Assembly (NCBI RefSeq): GCF_011764585.1
Contig: NZ_AP022853.1
Location: forward strand, 2,091,501-2,155,500
DNA from: Sulfurimicrobium lacus
Lineage (GTDB): Bacteria > Pseudomonadota > Gammaproteobacteria > Burkholderiales > Sulfuricellaceae
Reading direction: 5' to 3'
Length of the DNA stretch: 64,000 bases
Below are positions 57,970 through 64,000 of the stretch, one piece after another. Below the pieces are notes generated by a model. The model saw only the letters and a list, made by a program, of their open reading frames with translations. It was not told the origin of the DNA and did no database searches. How positions within the stretch are numbered: the stretch's first letter is position 1; each line of letters starts with the position of its first letter. A program made the position numbers and the translations under genes.

Positions 57970-58041
57970 GTAACTACCGCCAGTGGGTTGAACAGCACGG
58001 GAAACTCATGAAGCGCTGCCACAGGTGCCGATCAAGGAGCA

Positions 58042-58590
58042 TCAAACTTTCGCGGCTCGCGGGACGGTTGCCGCCATCAAGTCGATGTGTTCCTGGCCCA
58101 CCAGAAGCGCCCCGAGTCGGCGTGCCAGTCCCTCACCGCCCTGCGCCATTACCAGCGCATGGTTGCGGATGAACATCGGTCGGGCAAGCGGGGCGATCAG
58201 GTTCATCCACCAACGGGTGCTGCGGACATGCCACTCGCAGCTGATGACGCTCACCGCGTCCTGACGGGAGAAGTGCCAGCGGCCGATTCCTTCAAGGTCG
58301 CCCCGAGCAGTCCCCTCGATAGCCACCAGCTTTTCGATGCGTGTGGCGCACACTTCAAACGCCACCCGGTATGGCAATGGTCCCTGCCAGGAATAGCGCC
58401 AGACGCTGTTAATGCCATCGGTATCGCCAGGGGCAACCTGTTCCACATTTCGCACGCCCGGCCACCATTCAGGCCAGCGTAGGGAGTCGCGGATGGCCGC
58501 GTACACCTCCTCCAGCGGCGCTTCGATGCGCCAGATGGTCAGCAAACGGTATTCGGCCACGGCGCCTCCAGCGACAGGTGATCCGCTCAT
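58042..58590 (-). CDS. SRPBCC (START-like) family protein
   Basis: Protein of 182 residues with the SRPBCC pattern: TIWRIEAPLEEVYAAIRDSLRWPEWWPGV near the start and a C-terminal helix with ALVMAQGGEGLARRL. It should form a hydrophobic ligand pocket; the ligand is unknown. No signal peptide. It stands alone on this strand between the AsmA relic and a small membrane protein gene. Confidence 0.8.
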   Translation of the reverse strand: MSGSPVAGGAVAEYRLLTIWRIEAPLEEVYAAIRDSLRWPEWWPGVRNVEQVAPGDTDGINSVWRYSWQGPLPYRVAFEVCATRIEKLVAIEGTARGDLEGIGRWHFSRQDAVSVISCEWHVRSTRWWMNLIAPLARPMFIRNHALVMAQGGEGLARRLGALLVGQEHIDLMAATVPRAAKV

Positions 58591-58695
58591 GGTCTGCGCC
58601 AGAACTGCATAGCGCGCAATACCCGGATGGTGAAATCCGGGCGCAATTGCCGCGCTCGGATACGGCAGGTACGCTGATGGGTAGATGCCAGGCGG

Positions 58696-59040
58696 CTACC
58701 GTTCTTCGTCCCAATGAAACTTGTGCAACAGACGATGCAGCACGGGTACGAAAACGAGACTGGCTGCGACGATGAAGACCAGTCCTGCATACAACGCATA
58801 GAGCCCGGCAAAGATCTTTCCCCCATCAGTTTTCGGCGCATCCACCGGCCCCATGCCGCCGAGCAGCATGGCGCTGTTCAGAAACGCATCGCGCCAGGCC
58901 AGATCTTCGAAGTGGCGATATCCTGCCATGCCGATCAGAAGGGATCCCAGCAGCAGCGCCGTTGCGCCCGAGATATGGAGAGCGAGACGCAGGAGGAAGC
59001 GATTGCGGGAAAGAGGCGGGTGCTTGTGCGTTTCATACAT
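58696..59040 (-). CDS. Small three-helix membrane protein
   Basis: Protein of 114 residues with hydrophobic helices near 16-40, 58-68 and 78-103. The loop YRHFEDLAWRDAFLNSAMLLGGMGPV resembles uncharacterised proteins sometimes compared to potassium-channel pores, but no selectivity filter is clear. I cannot assign a function. Confidence 0.65.
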   Translation of the reverse strand: MYETHKHPPLSRNRFLLRLALHISGATALLLGSLLIGMAGYRHFEDLAWRDAFLNSAMLLGGMGPVDAPKTDGGKIFAGLYALYAGLVFIVAASLVFVPVLHRLLHKFHWDEER

Positions 59041-59045
59041 GGGCT

Positions 59046-59222
59046 GTCCGGCAAATCCTCGTCGCGCAGAACATGCCCGTGGTCAGTCAACCGGAAGTGA
59101 TGATTAGCAATGCCGCGCAGCGCTTTGGCCAGGATGGAAAACTGAATGATGAGCCGACCAGGCAGCACATTCGGAAACTGCTGGACGCGCTGGTGAAGCT
59201 CGTGAAAATCAACCGGACATGA
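59046..59222 (+). pseudogene. C-terminal relic of an NADPH-dependent FMN reductase (ChrR-like)
   Basis: VRQILVAQNMPVVSQPEVMI, then SNAAQRFGQDGKLNDEPTRQ and HIRKLLDALVKLV, match the last 55 residues of NAD(P)H-dependent FMN/chromate reductases. The catalytic N-terminal two-thirds are missing and are replaced by the opposite-strand membrane protein gene. Confidence 0.7.
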
Positions 59223-59318
59223 GCATACTCATCTGAAAGAAATCGCTGGTGCGGCGGCACTGTTGCAGGCGTGCCTGGGCTGGGCATTGCATGGCGGTAC
59301 AGCATGCAGGGAGCAAAA

Positions 59319-60209
59319 ATGAAAATGGCAAGAATCTCCAAATTCCTGCTCGGCACGTTCTGGACCGGCTGGCGCCGCTGGGCTGCATGGTCAATCTGCA
59401 TCGGCGCGATCTTCCTGCTGGGGGCGCTGCGGAGCGCAACGGATGCCGACTTCACCTTTGCCTCACTGGTGATTCTGCCCGTGCTGGCGATCGCATGGAT
59501 AGACGGAAAAAGAAATGGCTTGCTTGTGGCTTTCCTGGCGGCTGCAATGTGGACCGTGGCCGATATTGCTGCAGAACGGCAATTCAGCACCCAGTGGATT
59601 CCATGGTCGAACGCCTTAACCCGCTTGATGACCTATAGCCTGGTGGCGCTCCTTGCCGCTCAAGTGCGACTGCAATTCGAAAGAGAGCATGAATTAGCGA
59701 CTCGCGATGCCCTGACCGGGCTGCTAAACAGGCGAGCCTTCCTTGAGGCCGGCAGCGCCGAAGTCGAGCGCGCGAAGCGCTATGCGCGTCCCTTGACCGT
59801 CATTTTTCTGGACCTGGACGACTTCAAACAGCTTAACGACGCCAAGGGCCATGATGCCGGGGACGCCGCCCTGCAGGCGACGGCCAAGGCGCTGCTCAGC
59901 ACCTTGCGTTCCAGCGATCGAGTCGCGCGAATGGGGGGTGACGAATTCGCCGTTCTGCTGCCGGAAATTGGATACGATGCCGCGGTAGAAGCAGGGCGAA
60001 AAATCTCCATTGCGGTGAGCGCGGCGCTTGCGGCGTTCCCGCCGGTGAAAGCAAGCCTCGGCATAGCGTGGTTCGGGGAAGCCGATCGGTTGTTCCCGGA
60101 AATGCTGAAAGCGGCCGACGGATTGATGTACGAGGTAAAGGAAAGCGGGAAAGGCGACATGCGCCCACGACGCTTTTCCGCGATGAACAAGTCGGGCGCC
60201 GAAAAATAG
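59319..60209 (+). CDS. Membrane-bound GGDEF diguanylate cyclase
   Basis: Protein of 296 residues from the ATG at 59319 (AGGGAG upstream). Four hydrophobic helices occupy about 20-120. The GGDEF domain shows FLDLDDFKQLNDAKGHDAGD and MGGDEFAVLL, with RSSD five residues before GGDEF as an inhibitory I-site. It makes c-di-GMP under product feedback. It lies between the FMN-reductase relic and the second Crp/Fnr gene. Confidence 0.92.
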   Translation: MKMARISKFLLGTFWTGWRRWAAWSICIGAIFLLGALRSATDADFTFASLVILPVLAIAWIDGKRNGLLVAFLAAAMWTVADIAAERQFSTQWIPWSNALTRLMTYSLVALLAAQVRLQFEREHELATRDALTGLLNRRAFLEAGSAEVERAKRYARPLTVIFLDLDDFKQLNDAKGHDAGDAALQATAKALLSTLRSSDRVARMGGDEFAVLLPEIGYDAAVEAGRKISIAVSAALAAFPPVKASLGIAWFGEADRLFPEMLKAADGLMYEVKESGKGDMRPRRFSAMNKSGAEK

Positions 60210-60241
60210 CGTATTTGGAGATTTGGGGGTTTTTCAATTCA

Positions 60242-61075
60242 TCACGGATTGCCATGGATAGACCGAAGCTTCTCAGGCTGTGCCGGTCTATGCACTTTTC
60301 CGTGAAAGCCGAGCGCATCGCGAAGGGGCAAGATATTTCCGCATTCAACGTGACTCGGTTGAGCTAGATTTTCAGGAAGCAGGCGATGAAATTCATTTTT
60401 TACGACCTGGTAGCATTCGCAGGCCCGTTTTTCCAGTCCGGTGCGGTCGAGCACGGTGATGTGGCCGCGGCGGCATGAAATATGACCGGCGTGCTTCAGT
60501 TTCCCGACGGCTTCGGTAATGCCTTCGCGACGCACGCCGAACGCGCTGGCAATCAGTTCCTGCGTCATGGCCAGTTCATTCGAGGGCAATCGGTCGAGGC
60601 TTAGCAGCAGCCAGCGGCTCAGCTGTTGTTCCACCGAATGATGCCGATTGCACACTGCGGTCTGGGATATCTGCGTCATCAGCGCCTGGGTATAACGCAA
60701 CAGCAAGGTTTGCAATGCGCCGGCACGATTGAACTCGTCCTTCAGCAACTGCGTCCTCAGCCGATAGGCGTGGCCTGTGCACAGCACCATGGAGCGATTC
60801 GGCATGGTGACGCCGCCGGTAAAGGTGGCGATACCGACTATTCCCTCATTGCCTACCCCGGCGATTTCGGCTGACGCCCCATCCTTCATGACATAAAGCA
60901 GGGAAACGATAGCGGTCGTCGGGAAATAGACGTGGCGCAATTCGCCCCCGGATTCATACAGCGTCTCACCGAGCGGCATCTGTACCAGCTCGAGATGGGG
61001 CAGCAGGCGCTCATACACGAGCTGCGGCAGTGCCGCGAGAAGCTGGTTTTGCGGTGGGACAGGCGAGTCTGACAT
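60242..61075 (-). CDS. Crp/Fnr family transcription regulator 2
   Basis: Regulator of 277 residues, paralogue of the one at 55077: same LPHLELVQMPLGETLYESGG sensor segment, the same NRHHSVEQQLSRWLL hinge and the HTH AMTQELIASAFGVRREGITE. It has about 30 extra C-terminal residues. No FNR-type cysteine cluster. A palindromic repeat element lies just upstream of its ATG. It may recognise the same sites as its paralogue, since the recognition helices are nearly the same. Confidence 0.9.
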   Translation of the reverse strand: MSDSPVPPQNQLLAALPQLVYERLLPHLELVQMPLGETLYESGGELRHVYFPTTAIVSLLYVMKDGASAEIAGVGNEGIVGIATFTGGVTMPNRSMVLCTGHAYRLRTQLLKDEFNRAGALQTLLLRYTQALMTQISQTAVCNRHHSVEQQLSRWLLLSLDRLPSNELAMTQELIASAFGVRREGITEAVGKLKHAGHISCRRGHITVLDRTGLEKRACECYQVVKNEFHRLLPENLAQPSHVECGNILPLRDALGFHGKVHRPAQPEKLRSIHGNP

Positions 61076-61086
61076 ATGAACCCCTA

Positions 61087-61139
61087 GGAACCTCTGATTA
61101 AGTCAAACGCGATCCATGTTTGACTTAATCAGAGGTTCC
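61087..61139. repeat. Palindromic repeat element, copy 2 (ACCTCTGATTAA family)
   Basis: Perfect 22-bp arms: 61087-61108 (GGAACCTCTGATTAAGTCAA...) and 61118-61139, with a 9-nt loop. CTA stands on both sides (61084-61086 and 61140-61142) and could be a 3-bp target duplication. It lies 11 bp upstream of the Crp/Fnr 2 start. Copy 1 is at 3898-3962. Confidence 0.8.
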
Positions 61140-61142
61140 CTA

Positions 61143-61586
61143 AGAGTGTGATGTTTTATCCGTCTCGCGCTCGGAACGCGAATCTGTACGCTGCAAATAG
61201 AGTTTGTATCTTTGGCGAAATGAACTCAGCTCCATACGATCTGGCTGGCCGCTGTCGCGCAAAAGGCAGGCATCCAATTCGGGTGCGGCATTCCCGTTCG
61301 CCTCCATCGGATCTTCCGTTGTGCTCGTTGGCATAATGTCGATTCCATGTGTGTGGGAGGGTATGCGTCTCCGGAGTTTAGCGACGCTTGTGCGGTATCA
61401 GTGCCTGCATTGTAGGACTGCATGCAAGCCCTTTCTATGCGATTGTTCTTCTAGCAACCTAGGTGTTTCCCCCTAGGGGAAACGCTGACTGATCATGAGT
61501 CAGCTTACGTGCGACAGCGTACATACAACATTCTGCATGCACGGGACAATTGCCAAAGTGCCGCATTAATTCAAGGATTCCGCACC
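61143..61586. other. Gene-poor spacer upstream of pssA
   Basis: About 440 bp. A minus-strand frame at 61140-61307 has a passable ribosome site but no recognisable homology. The string CCTAGGTGTTTCCCCCTAGG near 61460 is partly palindromic. The operator candidate at 61508-61523 lies before pssA. Confidence 0.5.
61508..61523. promoter_or_regulatory. Palindromic operator candidate (pssA)
   Basis: CGTGCG-ACAG-CGTACA, 63 bp upstream of the pssA ATG. One mismatch from the TGTGCG-N4-CGTACA consensus. Confidence 0.5.
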
Positions 61587-62207
61587 ATGAAACAAGGTAA
61601 GCATCTCTCGATGATCCGCAGTTTCCATCTCGCGGACTGGTTTACATTAGGCAATGCAGCATGCGGTGTCGGTGCGCTGTTCGCCATGATGAGCTATCTG
61701 CAGAGCCCGGATGTGCGGCACCTGTTTTTTGCCTGCGCCCTGCTTGCACTGGCGCTTGTATTCGATGTCATCGATGGCCATGTCGCGCGTTGGCGCAAGC
61801 AAAGCTCGGTGCTGGGGCGCGAATTGGACTCCTTGGCCGACGTGATCTCCTTCGGTGTCGCGCCGGCGGCCATCGCCTACGGAGTCGGCATGAACGGTCT
61901 TTGGGATCGAGTGATTCTGCTCTACTTCGTTGTGTGCGGTGTGAGCCGCCTTGCCCGCTACAACGTCACAGCCGAAGATCTGGCGCAAGGCAGCGACAAG
62001 GTGAAATACTTCGAGGGCACGCCGATCCCGACTTCACTGTTGCCCGTCATCGTCATCGCTATCGCCGCCGGATACGGTGCGATCGGCGACCATCTCTGGT
62101 TTGGCATGCTTCACCTTGGTCCATGGCGATTCCACCCGCTGGTATTGATGTTTGCGGTGTCCGGCACATTGATGATCAGCCGGACACTGCACATCCCGAA
62201 ACTCTGA
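61587..62207 (+). CDS. pssA: CDP-diacylglycerol-serine O-phosphatidyltransferase
   Basis: Integral membrane enzyme of 206 residues making phosphatidylserine, the precursor of phosphatidylethanolamine. The CDP-alcohol phosphatidyltransferase motif is complete: DGHVAR, then GRELDSLADVISFG. Several membrane helices follow. The start is set at ATG 61587 with AAGGA upstream; ATG 61611 is an alternative. The standard pssA partner psd is not nearby. Confidence 0.9.
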   Translation: MKQGKHLSMIRSFHLADWFTLGNAACGVGALFAMMSYLQSPDVRHLFFACALLALALVFDVIDGHVARWRKQSSVLGRELDSLADVISFGVAPAAIAYGVGMNGLWDRVILLYFVVCGVSRLARYNVTAEDLAQGSDKVKYFEGTPIPTSLLPVIVIAIAAGYGAIGDHLWFGMLHLGPWRFHPLVLMFAVSGTLMISRTLHIPKL

Positions 62208-62259
62208 GATATTTGCTGTCCTGGTTCAATCGAAAGTTGCCACGGCCCATGCAGGTAAA

Positions 62260-62411
62260 TGAGCCTAAAAACCTCAATTCAAGCCACAGAGATCACAGAG
62301 CACACAGAGATAAAGCGGGTTTCGCGTGCTTTACCAATTCACCTAATGGGTGAACCTAATATTTACAGCAACCTATTGTTTTTACTCTGTGAACTCTGTG
62401 TTCTCTGTGGC
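62260..62411. repeat. CACAGAG inverted-repeat element, copy C (no gene inside)
   Basis: The left arm 62283-62309 is GCCACAGAG plus two CACAGAG heptads. The right arm 62385-62411 is identical to the right arm of copy A. The interior of 75 bp has no gene. The lead-in TGAGCCTAAAAA (62260-62271) matches that of copy A. It lies between pssA and the convergent cfa-like gene. Confidence 0.85.
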
Positions 62412-62516
62412 CAACTGAGTTTTCAAGGATGAATGTGTTGAAAGTGCACGCATCCGGAAAGTCTTTTCGTCAGTTGACAGCCGTCGGCCATTTTGCCTGA
62501 ACTTCGCTACGCCTCT

Positions 62517-63734
62517 TCATGCGAGACCAACCATATCCATATGCTCGCCATAGGCGTCGCTGCTGCTTACGCTGTCATAGGGAAGCTCCAGAACCACCCG
62601 ATACGCATCCATTCCGTGGCTGAGAAAGGCATGTGCCGAGCCCCAGAGATACAGGCGAAACCGCCGATAAAGCATTTCGCCCCAACGGCTGACAATTTCA
62701 TCGCGAGCGTCCTCCAGGTTCTCGGCCCAGATCTTGCACGTGAGGAAGTAGTTATGCCTGTCGTTATGCACTTCCAACACTTCCAGTTCGCTTTTCGCGA
62801 CTTCTGCCAGGAAAGCGTGGAGGCAGAAGTAGGCATGGTCGCCCGGAAAGATATAGCGGGATACGAAGGTCGGCTTGGAATACTTTTCCCGATATGCGCT
62901 GGCGTCGAGGTATACGCGCCCCCCGGGTTTCAGCAAGCGTTGAAGATGCCGTAGCACGGCCGGATAGTCGGGCAGGTGCTCCATCACGCCGAGGATAACG
63001 ATGGCATCGTAAGGATAGGGCGATGTGTGTTCCCAGAAGTCCTGATTCAGCACCCTGCAGGGGAGCTGCAGCCGCTTGATCAAGTCGGTCAGAAAAGCTT
63101 CGGACTGTTCTGAAATAGTCAGCGATGTGACGTGAATGCCGCGTCGTCCTGCATGCTCGGTGAATCTGCCCCAGCCGCCGCCGACGTCCAGGACGTGATC
63201 CCCCGGTTTTAGCCGGCAAGCGTCGATGGCAAAATCGAGCTTACGGTGTTGGGCCGCTTCCAGTGACTCGTCGTCGTGCTCGAATACCGCTTGCGAATAG
63301 CAGCGGGTAGGGTCCATGAATTTGAGATAGAACTCGTTGCTGAAATCATAGTGCCCGGCAATCGCCCGCCGGTCGGTCTGCACCCGACCTACGAACAATG
63401 GTGCAATCCGCCGCCACAGAGTATGCAGCGGATGGTGGTCGCGCAACAGCCCGCGGAGGCTGGCGAATCCCAGCATGTCGCCCGCGACATCCAGGTTTCC
63501 GGCCATGTAGGCTTCGCAAATTTTCACCTCATCCAGGTCTCTGAGGGCAGCCAGCCCGTGACGATCCTTGACCAGTATCTGGACTGCGGGCTCGCCTTTC
63601 CCTAAACGATAGGTGCGATTACCCCACAACTGGATTTCGACGGGCAGTTTTATCTTGTCGGCTACCCGCTTTTGAATCAGCCTGAATATTCTGTCATAAG
63701 GCCTTGTCAAAGCAGAATCGGCAAATTCACCCAT
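62517..63734 (-). CDS. Cyclopropane-fatty-acyl-phospholipid synthase family methyltransferase
   Basis: SAM-dependent enzyme of 405 residues. The N-terminal domain (IQLWGNRTYRLGKGEPAVQI) and the catalytic domain with HYDFSNEFYLKFMDPTRCYS and SAM motif VLDVGGGWGRF are typical of Cfa. It methylenates unsaturated acyl chains of membrane lipids. A close relative, not strictly E. coli Cfa, may use other lipids. Convergent to pssA across repeat copy C. Confidence 0.9.
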   Translation of the reverse strand: MGEFADSALTRPYDRIFRLIQKRVADKIKLPVEIQLWGNRTYRLGKGEPAVQILVKDRHGLAALRDLDEVKICEAYMAGNLDVAGDMLGFASLRGLLRDHHPLHTLWRRIAPLFVGRVQTDRRAIAGHYDFSNEFYLKFMDPTRCYSQAVFEHDDESLEAAQHRKLDFAIDACRLKPGDHVLDVGGGWGRFTEHAGRRGIHVTSLTISEQSEAFLTDLIKRLQLPCRVLNQDFWEHTSPYPYDAIVILGVMEHLPDYPAVLRHLQRLLKPGGRVYLDASAYREKYSKPTFVSRYIFPGDHAYFCLHAFLAEVAKSELEVLEVHNDRHNYFLTCKIWAENLEDARDEIVSRWGEMLYRRFRLYLWGSAHAFLSHGMDAYRVVLELPYDSVSSSDAYGEHMDMVGLA

Positions 63735-63941
63735 CGGTTGTCCCTCTCCAAAGAATCAGCGTTTCATCCACACTGGGAAGAATGCCCGCTCCGCAAGGGC
63801 AAATCTGTGCGCTACCGTACACTGCTGGCAGGTGCGGGCGCATCGACGCCGAGGACGCCTCACGACGCTGCCGTAGCGCAAGTGGCCTGGCTTGATTTTG
63901 AGTATCCACATCGACGGCGGCGCCTATCGCCGCACCGAGCA

Positions 63942-64000
63942 TCACTCGCCGCCCAGCGCCCGTAGCCGCGCGCGTAGCGACTCGATCTCGTCGAGCAATT
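63942..64000 (-). CDS. C-terminal end of an unidentified protein, cut by window edge
   Basis: The minus strand from the right edge reads LLDEIESLRARLRALGGE and then TGA at 63942-63944. A charged helical tail with good codon use, probably a real gene end. Too short to name. Confidence 0.4.
   Translation of the reverse strand, partial: LLDEIESLRARLRALGGE

Noticed and set aside
61140-61334. 64-residue minus-strand frame before Crp/Fnr 2
   Set aside because: A start at 61307 has a weak ribosome site, but there is no recognisable family; too uncertain to annotate.
63727-63945. 72-residue minus-strand frame between the edge gene and the cfa-like gene
   Set aside because: Composition unlike a protein, and it overlaps the cfa-like gene's 5' end.

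Overview
The window is a stretch of a GC-rich proteobacterial chromosome. Gene content and order point to a betaproteobacterium, probably of the Nitrosomonadales (Gallionella/Sulfuricella-like lineages): a tsaB-rimI-type 4 uracil-DNA glycosylase operon, trxB divergent from ftsK, a lolA-rarA-serS run, and a stress cluster with CsbD, DUF3309, DUF1840 and DUF1003. The lineage is an inference. There is no rRNA and no CRISPR array. One tRNA, tRNA-Ser(CGA), is present.

Layout. 0-13.6 kb: a hybrid histidine kinase cut by the window edge, a patatin lipoprotein, an NlpC/P60 peptidase, a UbiB-like kinase, YoaA helicase, a secreted HIRAN protein, tsaB-rimI-udg, and LemA with two TPM-domain proteins. 13.6-21.7 kb: LplT, a fructosamine-kinase-like protein, a metallo-beta-lactamase-fold protein, an HD/HD-GYP/CZB protein, and a PAS-GGDEF-EAL gene with a frameshift in its EAL domain. 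22-30 kb: a minus-strand arn operon (arnT-arnE-arnB-arnC / arnA split in two) for 4-amino-4-deoxy-arabinose modification of lipid A. It is interrupted between arnC and arnA by what looks like an integrase-less integron cassette array holding a toxin-antitoxin pair and a GIY-YIG/DUF4357 gene. 30-34.3 kb: a divergent operon (GT2, flippase-like protein, second ArnT-like GT-C, PAP2 phosphatase) that looks like a second undecaprenyl-phosphate-sugar route. 34.3-45.2 kb: conserved housekeeping genes, with a small inverted-repeat element carrying a GxxExxY gene inserted between rarA and serS. 45.2-47.3 kb: a decayed island behind tRNA-Ser with integrase and IS3 remnants and a Fic gene. 47.3-62.2 kb: a stress and signalling region of small envelope proteins, two Crp/Fnr paralogues, a large multi-PAS kinase with two response regulators, several gene relics, and pssA. 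62.5-64 kb: a cyclopropane-fatty-acid synthase homologue and a truncated CDS.

Most notable observations: (1) three copies of an element bounded by arms of repeated CACAGAG heptads, one enclosing exactly one gene of the GxxExxY family; (2) attC-like sites sharing a TTAGCTCCACGTT core, flanking cassettes inside the arn operon; (3) a recurrent 16-bp palindrome, TGTGCG-N4-CGTACA, upstream of at least five stress or lipid genes near two Crp/Fnr paralogues, suggesting a regulon; (4) tandemly duplicated PAS modules in one kinase. Five genes for c-di-GMP turnover suggest heavy use of that second messenger.

All calls come from reading the sequence and from knowledge of protein families. No database search was run.
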